A stretch of DNA of 64,000 nucleotides from Clostridia bacterium (lineage in GTDB: Bacteria > Bacillota > Clostridia > TANB77 > UBA1234). The stretch's first letter is position 1. Every line of letters starts with the position of its first letter. The position numbers were made by a program, and so were the translations under genes. The notes under the pieces are model-generated. The model saw only the letters and a list, made by a program, of their open reading frames with translations. It was not told where the DNA came from and did not search any database. Location of the stretch: contig JAFTQC010000032.1 of the NCBI GenBank assembly GCA_017462965.1, positions 62,001 through 126,000 on the forward strand, given 5' to 3'. This document shows, piece after piece, positions 18,001 through 26,698 of this stretch.

Positions 18001-20922
18001 AGTGAACCGGGAATAAAAGAAGCTGATGTATTGAGCATGATGATGAAATGGGAAGAGTTTGCGAAGAGTGGAAACGATACTGCGTATGCGTTTATGAGAG
18101 ATTTGTATAAACTTATAATGTATATACGCCAAAAAGGTATTGATGAAGATAATATAGATGATTATATCTTGTCTACAGCATATAGTTATTTATATGTACC
18201 GGATACAATTTGGGAATTTAGAGAAGGTATATCGCAAGAAGCTTTCTGGACAGAGCGACTGGCAGCAGAAATGTATGGAGATGACGCAATGTCTAAAGAA
18301 GAATTAAAGAAGGTGCTTGTAAAGAAAGAAGAAATAGCATGGCAAATTTTAGATTATGATGAGTATGAAGAGTGCCAGTATGAAGAAGATGGAGAGGCGA
18401 AGACTAAGATTTATGCATTGTTCCCATTTGGAGCGCCTTATACAAGAACGTGGTTTATGGAAGATGCACTTGAAAAAGGTGTATTCTATGATGGAAACTA
18501 TACAGATGGACATGGTGGCGCAGACTGGACGTCAAGAGCTAAAATGTCGGCGATGTTATCTGGTAAAGATGAGCTAGCAAAGAGAATTTATGATTATGAA
18601 CTTCGTTCAAGAACTTTGAGAAATATAATGAACGGCACTGAAAAATATGAGGACAAAATTGAGAAAGCATTAGATTTCATCGAAGGAGGAACTGGTGGAA
18701 CTGCATATACAAAGGCGGAAAGTGAACTTAGAGCTGAACTTCGTGAATATGAAATAAGATCGCCTGAAGTTGCTGTTGCAGGTGGTGTAGTATATAAAGC
18801 GGACTACAATTGTTATAGTGGTTTTGCGGTAGGTGTTGATCACACGAAAGATGATGCTTCAACTCCAGCAAGAACATCATATGTTCATATGAGAAGATGG
18901 CCAGTGGTTCAAACAGGTGATATTGTTGGACCAGGTACGATACTTGGATATGAAGGAACAACAGGTAATAGTGGTGGAAATCATTTACACCAAAACGTAT
19001 GGGTTGGTAATGCAAAAGATAGTCCAGCGGAATATATGGGACCGATATTTGCACCTTTCTATAATCAAGAAAAGGTATTTGAAATTTCGCAAGAATTATC
19101 GAAGTATTCAGATAATGAAGAATTGATATTAGGAACAGATTATTATACGCTTATAAGAACAGTTTTGATGCAGGAGTTTGAAAATGGAAAAGCAAAATAT
19201 TCAGCAGAAATTGCTCCGGAAGGACAAGCGACGTATTTAAAATCAGCATCATTTGTAATGCTTGAAGGAAATGATGGGGAAACTCATGAATATATAGATT
19301 TTTACGGTGCAAGCACAACGTTTGATGAATTAGGAAATCCTGTTGGCGGAGCAACTGGAGTAGTAAGTGGTGATAAGATAATTGTTAAAGTAGGAATTAC
19401 TTCTCCTGAATATTATCTGTGTGGATATAAAACAGAAGTTATAAGAAATGCTACAGCAAGTGACGATTCTTTATCTGGAGATGATTTCGCTTCATCAAAT
19501 GGAGTTACGCTTTTAAGAGTAATTTCAAAAGAAAAAATAGATGATTTTTCTGAAGAAGTATTGGCTAATTCAATACAAGTTGAGACTGACGTGGATATAA
19601 CAAGTTCTACAAGGGTTATATGGGGAAATAATGTTCCATTTTCTCCGATTGTGGCTGATATGGAGGATGCTATTGATATAACGTCTCTGAATGTAGAAAA
19701 AAGCTTCAAGGCTTCGGAACATAAAAGTGAATATGATGGAAAACCTAATGATCCTCCTAAAAAAGAGGAAGGATATGATGATGTAAAGGCTACAAAAGAT
19801 TTCTTTGATGCTGGTAAGGTTGAAGATAGACTTAAAGTACCTGCTTTGTATTTAATACATATGTCAGACTTAGAGTCAGAATATTCAATTCCGTTTTATG
19901 AAGGACCAGTATCAGTAGAACATCAAAATTCAGGTATAGTACTTGGATATTCTGGTTCGATAAGTGGAGATTTATTAAAATTCCAACAAGCGCTTATCTC
20001 AAATGGTTTAGATCCAGATAGAACAATAACTCCGAATGGTGTGTTTGATGAAAATACAAAAAATATTATAAAACAAAATGTTACTTCTATGGTTTCAAGT
20101 ACATCTATCAATAATGGTGCTGTCGGAGAATATCCTGGTCATAGCATAGAAGGTATGGTTCGTTGGAATGCTACTGTTACATGGGGAAGTGTTGATGAGT
20201 CGATAAAAGTTGGTCGCGAGGCAACAATGCAAGCAGGAATGATGGTACCTAATGTTACTTCGTCGTTTGTGGCAGGTGTTGCATCTTGTGAATCAAGCTT
20301 TATACCAACAAATGAATCAAATCAATTTTGCGGTGGTGCAGATGCGGTGTCATGGCTTACTCAACCAGTATTCCCTGATGAAACATCAACTGCAGATACG
20401 GGAAATATTACAATTGTTTATAGAGGTGTGAAGAGAACAATCAGAAGAGCACAAGGGTTAATGCAACTTGCACCAGGAGTAGGCTTCCCAAGAGCTAGAG
20501 CAAAAGTTGGCGACGATATCGATCAAATCGTTTCACAAGTAAGAACTCCGGCTACTAATGCAATACTAGGTGCTGAGTATTTATCAGAAAACATAGTATC
20601 TTTGATAGGAAATGAAACACATTTTAATCGTTTAAAGGAACTAGTTAATTCAAATCCAGCGTTTGCTGCAATGACAGCAGATTGTGGAATTTCAGGCATG
20701 GAACTTGCACTTTCAGGATGTTCGGCATACATGTATAATAAAGGTCCGGGTAATGGAAATACAGAAAGAATTATAGAAGCAATGGGGACTATCATGTATG
20801 ATCCTGTAGAGAAGCAAGCGTATTATCCAGGTCTAGCTCCTGGTGCTAAAGATGAGGAACACGGATATTCACATAAGGTTATAACATTTATGGTTAGAAA
20901 TGGTCCAAAAATGGATAAATAA
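15094..20922 (+). CDS. Giant membrane-anchored wall hydrolase, M23 plus lytic transglycosylase
   Basis: A 1942-residue protein. A basic N-terminus precedes one membrane segment (about residues 33-54); the rest is probably extracellular. About 1050 residues of unrecognised sequence follow, including a four-cysteine patch near 581-620. An M23 endopeptidase is split: HGGAD (metal H and D) near 1140-1144, then an insertion of about 70 residues, then VAGGVVYKADY, SYVHMRRWPVV and GNHLH near 1296-1299. Near 1628-1665 is a peptidoglycan-binding-like repeat. The C-terminus is an SLT-type transglycosylase with the catalytic E of CESSF near 1733, RAQGLMQLAPG near 1785 and YNKGPGN. Both sites look intact. 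M23 cuts stem peptides and SLT cuts glycan. Such pairs occur in conjugation and phage proteins, but no secretion genes are nearby. Two exported partners follow. Confidence 0.8.
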   Translation: MGNFLEKIKKMKNGFKKFLDFIIDKVKFFMTQIGMIVAIFIIIVFFIIALAVLIRTAEHALGQWLDADYAGISTEGDYEYLVSSLGYAGYDSLITEKVWQEFMAYEYAVLMDVAEYLYQGQEEYYGDPNNTKDAYGPFSQNYYNDSDETDLRDREKGGRSDEKIAGPAYLPYLEVKGEYDISKMSFKDWQKCVIEGQGSARFGITSVGQLTESPGIENGKVSYGGNRDVVPPMIMYEFKMNPYEPDAQGSLVPYITVLKEQLKYYYFTIGGREEFKNGPLNDKNGGVVIDTNNIDLIDLMEISTLLNIGNGYLPKAKAVTNYITQNPGADPRSNSDAWPVADSAFEQQLYYTNDYSSVVYKTALEIIINRYLPKASILTAWYYVKDTDLADPETQGRETLDNGEYNKFNIDDLMRDIKAIYNYYCWENAGETYEDEDIKAILYDSGDGTVVREDGLGSPAKRYDSTQKVATSNKDTFIHFGQAGLETNKFGVFNVYEPKGSKGKPKAPEAITQDPEEATVPVVTDLVSKHAYFMDRFGLDATYEYTYSYRYKEEIPPETTPATYVQGIPIKKPTVPAGHTCNFGSKGGYIRIPGTACTSCASKFDDYEGWKICGKGKTSAGVTVYLVQDLRNVTGPLTEVSASLYITEKGVSDWIYDTAQDSDDIVIPYEATKDIEPRGKIGIDENDKISKYINEKVVKKAEVDFVENTKAIKDAGEYTIEHQDKKFVNYMHLYPELTETPEGGPADAVAASVLQGNIFDYKHELPFYDAGAQSGDPSLTPEKVLELFSGEISDESKGLSGTSTTGDTEFFGLFSDFVNSNSENPDPKPDEPSGVVEYEFLGIDSIDSLDVKGFADNKQDPKYNVPKFTSVSSQSSPFNAIYAIDEYQLALMLDIKQKRISTMIVMDVETWAKSATYDIEIIQNSFDYTNYRYVVPHSYFSFGVRVFKIDEKPLYRVEYYKDYFSKYENSEPGIKEADVLSMMMKWEEFAKSGNDTAYAFMRDLYKLIMYIRQKGIDEDNIDDYILSTAYSYLYVPDTIWEFREGISQEAFWTERLAAEMYGDDAMSKEELKKVLVKKEEIAWQILDYDEYEECQYEEDGEAKTKIYALFPFGAPYTRTWFMEDALEKGVFYDGNYTDGHGGADWTSRAKMSAMLSGKDELAKRIYDYELRSRTLRNIMNGTEKYEDKIEKALDFIEGGTGGTAYTKAESELRAELREYEIRSPEVAVAGGVVYKADYNCYSGFAVGVDHTKDDASTPARTSYVHMRRWPVVQTGDIVGPGTILGYEGTTGNSGGNHLHQNVWVGNAKDSPAEYMGPIFAPFYNQEKVFEISQELSKYSDNEELILGTDYYTLIRTVLMQEFENGKAKYSAEIAPEGQATYLKSASFVMLEGNDGETHEYIDFYGASTTFDELGNPVGGATGVVSGDKIIVKVGITSPEYYLCGYKTEVIRNATASDDSLSGDDFASSNGVTLLRVISKEKIDDFSEEVLANSIQVETDVDITSSTRVIWGNNVPFSPIVADMEDAIDITSLNVEKSFKASEHKSEYDGKPNDPPKKEEGYDDVKATKDFFDAGKVEDRLKVPALYLIHMSDLESEYSIPFYEGPVSVEHQNSGIVLGYSGSISGDLLKFQQALISNGLDPDRTITPNGVFDENTKNIIKQNVTSMVSSTSINNGAVGEYPGHSIEGMVRWNATVTWGSVDESIKVGREATMQAGMMVPNVTSSFVAGVASCESSFIPTNESNQFCGGADAVSWLTQPVFPDETSTADTGNITIVYRGVKRTIRRAQGLMQLAPGVGFPRARAKVGDDIDQIVSQVRTPATNAILGAEYLSENIVSLIGNETHFNRLKELVNSNPAFAAMTADCGISGMELALSGCSAYMYNKGPGNGNTERIIEAMGTIMYDPVEKQAYYPGLAPGAKDEEHGYSHKVITFMVRNGPKMDK

Positions 20923-20935
20923 TAAAATTAGTGGA

Positions 20936-20976
20936 TAAAACTTGGAAATTGGGGCGGTCCCTTTTTCCAAGTTTTA
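20936..20976 (+). terminator. GGGAC-family hairpin after the giant gene
   Basis: TAAAACTTGGAAA (20936-20948) pairs perfectly with TTTCCAAGTTTTA (20964-20976); loop TTGGGGCGGTCCCTT is the family core. It may attenuate transcription into the next two genes. Confidence 0.7.
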
Positions 20977-21024
20977 TACCAATAGTTTATATTTGAAAGT
21001 ATGCGAATGAAGGGAGAAGCGCTT

Positions 21025-21897
21025 ATGGAAGGTAGAGAGTTAAAACCTCAAGTAAAGATATTGCTGATAATTATACTTATAATACTTGGTGCGATTGTAA
21101 TTGAAAATGTTATAAATTTGTTTTTTAATGTAACGGAAGAAATTAAGACTAAACATGAAATAAAAAAAGAACAAGAAATATATATGTCGACTCCTGAATA
21201 CGCAGAAGAACAAAAGATAGAGGCATGTGTTAAAACGGCAATCGAATACTTGAGTTCAGGTGATTATGAAGCTTTATATAATGTTATAGATCCTGATTAT
21301 AAAGAGTATATGCAAATAGATTCTGTTGATAAATTTAAGGAAGTTTTGGCTACATATATGAATGGTGCTGATTCGGTAAAATTATTAGATTATGGAAAAC
21401 AAAATGATAGATACCTTTGCGATGTTATTTTTACATCAGGAGACAATGTTTTTAGTAAGAGATTGCTAGTAAAACAGCTTGAAAATGAAGAGTTTTACAT
21501 TATTTTAGATGATATATACAATATAGAAAAATTTAATGGAAGATTCAGAGTTTTTGATGATACGATTGATTACAATTTGGTTTATAGGGTAAATAGAGGC
21601 TCGACAAACACATATGTAATGGATGTTACAAATTATACTAATAAAGACATGGTTGGCTCATATAAAAACACATATTTGATGAAAACTGATAGAAAAACGT
21701 ATGAACCACAAAATAAAGAAGAACTTGAAAATATAACTATTCCTGCCGGTGGAACAGTGAGAGTATATTTTACAATAAGTAATGGTAGCGTGAATTCATA
21801 TACATTCCCAGATGATATGTTATATTTGAATTTTGATTTTGCGGATGGAACTAGAAGAAGTGACAACATGATATTACAATGGGAATATTGGGAATAG
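21025..21897 (+). CDS. Single-pass envelope protein, partner A
   Basis: A 290-residue protein with a short cytoplasmic N-terminus, one membrane segment (ILLIIILIILGAIVIENVIN), a charged coil and an extracellular domain. Residues about 70-160 (KIEACVKTAIEYLSSGDYEA through LLVKQLENEEFYIILDDIY) have the helix-strand order of NTF2-like or DUF4878-type domains; the C-terminal 120 residues look immunoglobulin-like (VYRVNRGSTNTYVMDVTNYT, ITIPAGGTVRVYFTISNGS). I start at MEGRELKP, since GGGAG precedes it and the upstream ATG at 21001 has none. The same two-domain plan occurs in the next gene. No family name is certain; it probably assists the giant hydrolase. Confidence 0.65.
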   Translation: MEGRELKPQVKILLIIILIILGAIVIENVINLFFNVTEEIKTKHEIKKEQEIYMSTPEYAEEQKIEACVKTAIEYLSSGDYEALYNVIDPDYKEYMQIDSVDKFKEVLATYMNGADSVKLLDYGKQNDRYLCDVIFTSGDNVFSKRLLVKQLENEEFYIILDDIYNIEKFNGRFRVFDDTIDYNLVYRVNRGSTNTYVMDVTNYTNKDMVGSYKNTYLMKTDRKTYEPQNKEELENITIPAGGTVRVYFTISNGSVNSYTFPDDMLYLNFDFADGTRRSDNMILQWEYWE

Positions 21898-21910
21898 GAG
21901 GTGCAACATT

Positions 21911-22690
21911 ATGAAAAACATGGCAAAAAAGTTTTTGGCAGTATGCTTTACCGCCCTTTGTGTTGTGCTATTTTTGATATACACGCTGAAGGATTTTAAT
22001 GAAGAAAAGAGCAGCGGAATACGCAGTATGATAGGAGAAGAGTTTGGTGGAGTTACATCGTTATCTGTTAGAGAAAACGTTATTTTGACAAATGCTGTTG
22101 AACTGTATTTGCAAAGTTTAAGAAGTGGTGATTTTGATAAGGCTTATGGATATATTTCTGCTCAATACAAAGAAATTGTTCCTAAAGATGTTTATATTCA
22201 AAAAATGAATGAAATAGGTTTAGAAAACTTTAAAACTTCTGGTTTATTGGAAATTAGGCAAGCAACAACTAATATGTTTATTGTACAATTTGATCTAGCA
22301 AATGGCTTAAAACAAAAAATTTTGCTTATATTAGATGATAAAAACTATTATATTGTACCTGAACCATTCCTAGAATATAGGGTAGTTGATGATGGAATAA
22401 AGAAGGATGGTATCACATATCATTTGAATGGTTATGAGATTGATTTGGAAAGATGCGTATTTGATTTTACGATAACAAATGAATCGAATGATGAAGTTAA
22501 AATTGTTGATGCACAAATGTTGTATGAGACGGGTGGATCTTCAAAAGCTGTAAATAGTGAATTTGTGATTCCGGCGAAGGAGACAAAAAATGTTTCTATA
22601 GAAGTTGAAACTTATCTTGATTTCCCGGCTGGTTTTAAATTAACAAGGCAAGATGGCGAAAAACAGAGAATATATACCTTTGATTTATAA
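21911..22690 (+). CDS. Single-pass envelope protein, partner B
   Basis: A 259-residue protein resembling the preceding gene: N-terminal anchor (KKFLAVCFTALCVVLFLIYT), an NTF2-like region (ILTNAVELYLQSLRSGDFDK ... ILLILDDKNYYIVPEPF) and a C-terminal beta domain (FDFTITNESNDEVKIVDAQM ... ETKNVSIEVETYLDFPAGF). The shared AVELYLQSLRSGDFDKAYG and AIEYLSSGDYEALYN helices argue for an ancient duplication. It begins 13 bases after partner A behind AGGAGGTGC, so the two are translated together. A strong terminator follows. Function unknown; a role in positioning or gating the giant hydrolase is inference from the operon. Confidence 0.65.
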   Translation: MKNMAKKFLAVCFTALCVVLFLIYTLKDFNEEKSSGIRSMIGEEFGGVTSLSVRENVILTNAVELYLQSLRSGDFDKAYGYISAQYKEIVPKDVYIQKMNEIGLENFKTSGLLEIRQATTNMFIVQFDLANGLKQKILLILDDKNYYIVPEPFLEYRVVDDGIKKDGITYHLNGYEIDLERCVFDFTITNESNDEVKIVDAQMLYETGGSSKAVNSEFVIPAKETKNVSIEVETYLDFPAGFKLTRQDGEKQRIYTFDL

Positions 22691-22703
22691 TTTGTAAAAA
22701 TAT

Positions 22704-22757
22704 GGATATAACAACCGAAAATATTATGATTTTTGTGTTGCTATATCCTTTTTTTTG
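22704..22757 (+). terminator. Rho-independent terminator
   Basis: GGATATAACAAC (22704-22715) pairs with GTTGCTATATCC (22737-22748), one G-U, followed by eight T. Confidence 0.85.
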
Positions 22758-22857
22758 TAATATAATATAGCCGAACCTTAACTTGGACGCGAGAAACAAT
22801 TATCTCCTCTTGCGACCTAAGCTAATGGCGATTATTGAAAGATAGGAGGTTAAAATC
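22758..22857 (+). promoter_or_regulatory. rpsO leader
   Basis: A 100-base leader between the terminator and the S15 gene. It contains GAGAAACAATTATCTC-like and GACGCGAG/CTTGCGACC segments that could fold just ahead of GATAGGAGG. S15 autoregulates through its leader in several bacteria; here that is inference from position. Confidence 0.35.
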
Positions 22858-23112
22858 ATGGATAAGAGTCAAATCATAAAAGAATATCAAACTCATGAAG
22901 GCGACACTGGTTCACCAGAAGTTCAAATCGCTTTATTAACAAACAGAATTTCTGAATTAACAGAGCATTTGAAAGTTCATAAAAAAGACAATCATTCAAG
23001 AAGAGGTCTTTTCAAAATGGTTGGACAAAGAAGAGGCTTACTTAAATATCTTGAGAAGACAGATGTTGAAAGATATCGTTCTTTAATCGAGAGATTAGGT
23101 TTGAGAAAATAA
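22858..23112 (+). CDS. rpsO: 30S ribosomal protein S15
   Basis: An 84-residue S15. The body [42 protein letters not shown] and the LRK end are standard; it lacks the usual four or five N-terminal residues. S15 binds 16S rRNA early in assembly of the small-subunit platform. It is followed by its own terminator and then pnp, the order conserved from E. coli to Bacillus. Start ATG follows TAGGAGG. Confidence 0.97.
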   Translation: MDKSQIIKEYQTHEGDTGSPEVQIALLTNRISELTEHLKVHKKDNHSRRGLFKMVGQRRGLLKYLEKTDVERYRSLIERLGLRK

Positions 23113-23118
23113 TTAAAT

Positions 23119-23147
23119 TGAGGGGTAATGATGTTACCCCTCTTTTT
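23119..23147 (+). terminator. Rho-independent terminator after rpsO
   Basis: GAGGGGTAA pairs with TTACCCCTC around TGATG, followed by five T. Confidence 0.92.
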
Positions 23148-23164
23148 AAAATCACTAAGAAATT

Positions 23165-23256
23165 AATTCAGGAATTTTGCTAAAGATGTAGGTGTAATGT
23201 GTGTGTATTTTGAACAAATGCATAGACACTACAGCTACATGGTAAATTCCTGGATT
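23165..23256 (+). promoter_or_regulatory. pnp leader: Long hairpin in the pnp leader
   Basis: Outer arms 23165-23177 and 23244-23256 pair over 13 bases with one G-U; inner arms 23186-23208 and 23218-23240 pair over 23 positions with three mismatches and two wobbles, loop nine bases. The stem ends about 50 bases before the pnp start. In E. coli a pnp leader stem is cut by RNase III and then attacked by PNPase, giving autoregulation; a similar role here is inferred. Confidence 0.65.
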
Positions 23257-23309
23257 AAAATATATTTAAAGTGGACATGCTAAAAATATCCACAGAAAAG
23301 GAGTTTATT

Positions 23310-25403
23310 ATGTTTAAAAGTTATTCAATGGAACTTGCTGGTAGAACATTAACACTTGAAACAGGTAAAATGGCCGGCCTTGCAAATGGTAGTGTTTTAG
23401 TTAAGTATGGTGATACGGTTGTAATAGTTAACGTTACAGCTTCTAAGGCACCAAGAGAGGGAATCGATTTCTTCCCATTATCAGTTGATTATGAAGAAAG
23501 ATTATACGCTGCAGGAAGAATACCAGGAAGCTTTATGAAAAGAGAAGGAAAGCCTTCTGACAAAGCAATATTAGTTTCAAGAGCAATTGACAGACCAATT
23601 AGACCATTATTTCCAAAAGATTTAAGAAATGATGTTTGTGTTAATGCTTTAGTTTTAAGTGTTGATTTAGATTGTTCTCCAGAAGTTGCTGCACAAATTG
23701 GTACATCTGCTGCATTATCAATATCAGATATACCATTTAACGGACCAACAGCTGCAGTTAGTGTTGGATATGTAGATGGAGAAATCGTAATTAACCCAAC
23801 ACTTGCACAAAGAGAAAAAAATAGATTAAACCTTACAGTTGCAGGAACAAAAGATAAGGTGTCAATGATTGAAGCTGGTGCTGATGAAATACCAGAAGAT
23901 ATTATGTTAGAAGCAATAATCAAAGGACATGAAGAAATTAGAAGAATTGCTGAATTTATCGAAAATATTCAAAGTGAAATTGGTAAACCAAAATTTGACT
24001 ACACACATTGCGTAGTTGATGAAAACTTATTTGATGTTATTTATGACTTTGCTAGTGAAAAGATTAGAACAGCATTAACAGAAGTTGATAAAGATACTAG
24101 AGATGCTAATATAGATGCTGTTACAGCTGAAATAGAAGAATATTTAAAAGGGAAATATAGCGAAGAAGAATTTGAAGAAATCAAACCACAAATAGGTGAA
24201 GCTGTATACAAACTTCAAAAGAAAACAGTTAGACACATGATTCTTGAAGAGAAGAAGAGAGTTGATGGAAGATCAATTGATGAAATTAGACCATTAAGCA
24301 GTGAAGTTGATATTCTTCCAAGAACACATGGAAGTGCTTTATTTACAAGAGGTCAAACTCAAGTTCTATCAGTTGCTACACTTGGTACAATTGGTGACGA
24401 ACAAGAACTTGATGGATTAGATGAAGAAAAATCAAAGAGATATATTCATCACTATAACTTCCCACCATATAGTGTTGGTGAAGCTAGACCTTCAAGAGGT
24501 CCTGGAAGAAGAGAAGTTGGACATGGTGCACTTGCTGAAAGAGCTTTAGTTCCTGTAATACCTTCACAAGATGTATTCCCATACACAATAAGAGTTGTAT
24601 CAGAAGTTTTATCTTCAAATGGTTCTACATCACAAGGAAGTATTTGTGGAAGTACATTAGCGCTTATGGCAGCTGGTGTTCCAATTAAAGAGCCAGTAGC
24701 TGGTATCTCAACAGGTCTTGTTACAGATGACAATGATAGAAGCAGATATGTTATGATTACTGATATCCAAGGATTAGAAGATTTCTTCGGAGATATGGAC
24801 TTTAAAGTTGCTGGAACAAAAAACGGAATAACAGCAATTCAAGTAGATATAAAAATTGATGGACTAACATATGATATTATTAAAGAAGCGTTCGAAAGAA
24901 CAAGAGTTGCTAGAATGTATATTTTAAACGAAGTAATGCTTAAAGCAATTCCTGCTCCAAGAACAGAAATTTCAAAATATGCTCCAAAGATTATCACAAT
25001 GACAATAAATCCTGATAAAATCAAAGATGTAATCGGTTCGGGCGGAAAGGTAATTAACAAAATTATTGCAGATACAGGCGTTAAGATTGATATCGAAGAT
25101 GATGGTAGAGTGTTTATAGCAGGTGAAGATGCAGAAATGGCAAACAGAGCAAAAGAAATCATTGAAACAATAACAATGGATCTTGAAGTTGGAAAAATAT
25201 ATACAGGTACAGTTGTTAGAATAATGAATTTCGGTGCGTTTGTAGAAATCGTTCCAGGAAAAGAAGGAATGATACACATTTCAAAACTTGCTAAAGAAAG
25301 AGTAGAAAAAGTTGAAGACGTTGTTCAAATTGGTGATACAGTTGCTGTTAAAGTAATTGAAATTGATGACCAAGGAAGAGTTAACATGATGAGAATCGTG
25401 TAA
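23310..25403 (+). CDS. pnp: Polyribonucleotide nucleotidyltransferase
   Basis: A 697-residue PNPase, the phosphorolytic 3'-5' exoribonuclease of RNA turnover. Two RNase PH domains are visible ([39 protein letters not shown] with [15 protein letters not shown]), then KH ([17 protein letters not shown]) and S1 ([20 protein letters not shown]). The protein stops soon after S1 without the long variable tail of some homologues. I start at [11 protein letters not shown], seven bases after AAGGAG, not at the ATG 39 bases upstream, which lies within the leader. Its leader carries a long hairpin. Confidence 0.96.
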   Translation: MFKSYSMELAGRTLTLETGKMAGLANGSVLVKYGDTVVIVNVTASKAPREGIDFFPLSVDYEERLYAAGRIPGSFMKREGKPSDKAILVSRAIDRPIRPLFPKDLRNDVCVNALVLSVDLDCSPEVAAQIGTSAALSISDIPFNGPTAAVSVGYVDGEIVINPTLAQREKNRLNLTVAGTKDKVSMIEAGADEIPEDIMLEAIIKGHEEIRRIAEFIENIQSEIGKPKFDYTHCVVDENLFDVIYDFASEKIRTALTEVDKDTRDANIDAVTAEIEEYLKGKYSEEEFEEIKPQIGEAVYKLQKKTVRHMILEEKKRVDGRSIDEIRPLSSEVDILPRTHGSALFTRGQTQVLSVATLGTIGDEQELDGLDEEKSKRYIHHYNFPPYSVGEARPSRGPGRREVGHGALAERALVPVIPSQDVFPYTIRVVSEVLSSNGSTSQGSICGSTLALMAAGVPIKEPVAGISTGLVTDDNDRSRYVMITDIQGLEDFFGDMDFKVAGTKNGITAIQVDIKIDGLTYDIIKEAFERTRVARMYILNEVMLKAIPAPRTEISKYAPKIITMTINPDKIKDVIGSGGKVINKIIADTGVKIDIEDDGRVFIAGEDAEMANRAKEIIETITMDLEVGKIYTGTVVRIMNFGAFVEIVPGKEGMIHISKLAKERVEKVEDVVQIGDTVAVKVIEIDDQGRVNMMRIV

Positions 25404-25516
25404 AATGAACTAGATAAAGAAATACAAAATATAACAAGAGATAATGGATAAATGATACCAATGTGAAATATCTTTTATCTATTATCTCTTTATTATATGA
25501 AAAAGAGGTGTGTGAT

Positions 25517-26365
25517 TTGGCAAAAGATAAGGAAATACATGTAGTTGCGTTTGTTGGCCCTAGTGGTACTGGTAAAAGTCATCGTGCTCATATGGTTGCT
25601 AAAAATAAGGGCATTGAATACATAATAGATGATGCTATTTTAATTCATAATAACAAACTTGTTGCTGGAACATCGGCAAAACGTGCAAGTACAAAGATTG
25701 AATCAGTAAAAAGAGCTTTGTTTTCTGTAGAAGGGCAAGCTGATGAAATGAAAGCAGCGATAAAGTCTAAAAAACCGAAATCGATATTGATACTTGGAAC
25801 ATCAGATGAAATGGTTCAGAAAATTGTTACGAATTTAGCATTACCGCCAATTTCTGAGACTATTTATATTCAAGATGTATCTTCTCCACAAGAAATAGAA
25901 CTTGCGAGAAGTGTTAGAATGTCAGAGGGAAAGCATGTAATACCTGTTCCGACATTTGAAATAAAAAAGGATTTTTCAGGGTATTTATTAGATCCATTGC
26001 AGATATTTAGATGGAGAGGGAAAGGAACAACTCCGTTTATGACTGAAAAATCAATAATTAGACCAACATTTAGTTATTTAGGAAATTATACAATTTCAGA
26101 TAATGTTTTGAGAACGATAATTGAATATATTAGTAAGGATATAGAAGGAATTTATAAAATTCAAAAAATAAAAATAGAGAATTATCCAGACGGAATGGTG
26201 GCTTATATAGAGGTAATGTTGGAATATGGACATAATCTACGTGTGATAATGAAAGAATTAAAGGAAAAAGCTAAGAAAGAAATTGATAAATTAACGGCGA
26301 TGAACGTGCTAGATATACAAATAACAGCAAAAGGTTTGCATATCCCAGGTGAAGATAATGAGTAG
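25517..26365 (+). CDS. P-loop ATPase fused to an Asp23/Gls24-like domain
   Basis: A 282-residue two-part protein. The N-terminal half is a P-loop domain: VVAFVGPSGTGKSHRAHMVA (Walker A, about residues 9-28), IIDDAILI, and a later strand ILILGTSDEMVQKI. The C-terminal 90 residues (FSYLGNYTISDNVLRTIIEY, IQKIKIENYPDGMVAYIEVM, LDIQITAKGLHI) resemble the Asp23/Gls24 (DUF322) fold found in envelope-stress and lipid-synthesis proteins. The start is a TTG seven bases after AGAGGTG; a longer reading from 25463 has no site. It is monocistronic after pnp. Role unknown; membrane-associated sensing is only a guess from Asp23 relatives. Confidence 0.7.
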   Translation: MAKDKEIHVVAFVGPSGTGKSHRAHMVAKNKGIEYIIDDAILIHNNKLVAGTSAKRASTKIESVKRALFSVEGQADEMKAAIKSKKPKSILILGTSDEMVQKIVTNLALPPISETIYIQDVSSPQEIELARSVRMSEGKHVIPVPTFEIKKDFSGYLLDPLQIFRWRGKGTTPFMTEKSIIRPTFSYLGNYTISDNVLRTIIEYISKDIEGIYKIQKIKIENYPDGMVAYIEVMLEYGHNLRVIMKELKEKAKKEIDKLTAMNVLDIQITAKGLHIPGEDNE

Positions 26366-26477
26366 TGCACAATTTTACATATAATTTACAATTTATTAAA
26401 AGGTAATTAACAGATTCGTAATATTATGTAGGCGGTATAGTAATGGTACATTATTGTTGATAATACGTTGTTCATAA

Positions 26478-26510
26478 TTTGACTTTTTTTACTGCTCTAA
26501 AAAGGTCAAA
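26478..26510. terminator. Probable terminator hairpin
   Basis: TTTGACTTTTTTT pairs with AAAAAGGTCAAA; symmetrical, with T-rich and A-rich flanks. Lies 110 bases after the P-loop/Asp23 gene, so part of the 3' region remains unexplained. Confidence 0.5.
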
Positions 26511-26550
26511 AATGATTTGTATGTGTTGACTAAATAATTTCGCACGTTAT

Positions 26551-26683
26551 TTGTGTCAGAGACGATAATGTATTTATACTATTATCTGTTTCGGATTTTT
26601 TGATGGGGGATTCGAAAGTATAATGCGGTGCCTAGGGGTGCTAAACACCCCTTGCGCGATGCATTTATATCTGGCATTTTTTT
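26551..26683 (+). ncRNA. Candidate structured RNA or leader
   Basis: A possible promoter TTGTGT (26551), 18-base spacer, TATACT (26575-26580) precedes a GC-rich island in otherwise AT-rich sequence. The core AGGGGTG (26634-26640) pairs with CACCCCT (26646-26652), extended outward by partial pairing to AATGC/GCATT (26622-26665), and a run of seven T follows at 26677-26683, just before the response regulator gene. I do not match it to a known riboswitch or to 6S, SRP or RNase P RNA. The rest of 26366-26698 is AT-rich without an ORF. Confidence 0.35.
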
Positions 26684-26698
26684 CGTTTATAGAAGGAT

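Noticed and set aside
15094-22690. Giant hydrolase as part of a conjugative element
   Set aside because: M23 plus SLT proteins often serve type IV secretion, but no VirB4, coupling protein, relaxase or integrase is visible within the window.
26581-26683. Cyclic di-GMP riboswitch, tmRNA or SRP RNA at this site
   Set aside because: The ATTCGAAAG string is suggestive, but the conserved cores of these RNAs (for example CGCAAAGCC or GGAAGGAAGCA) are missing.
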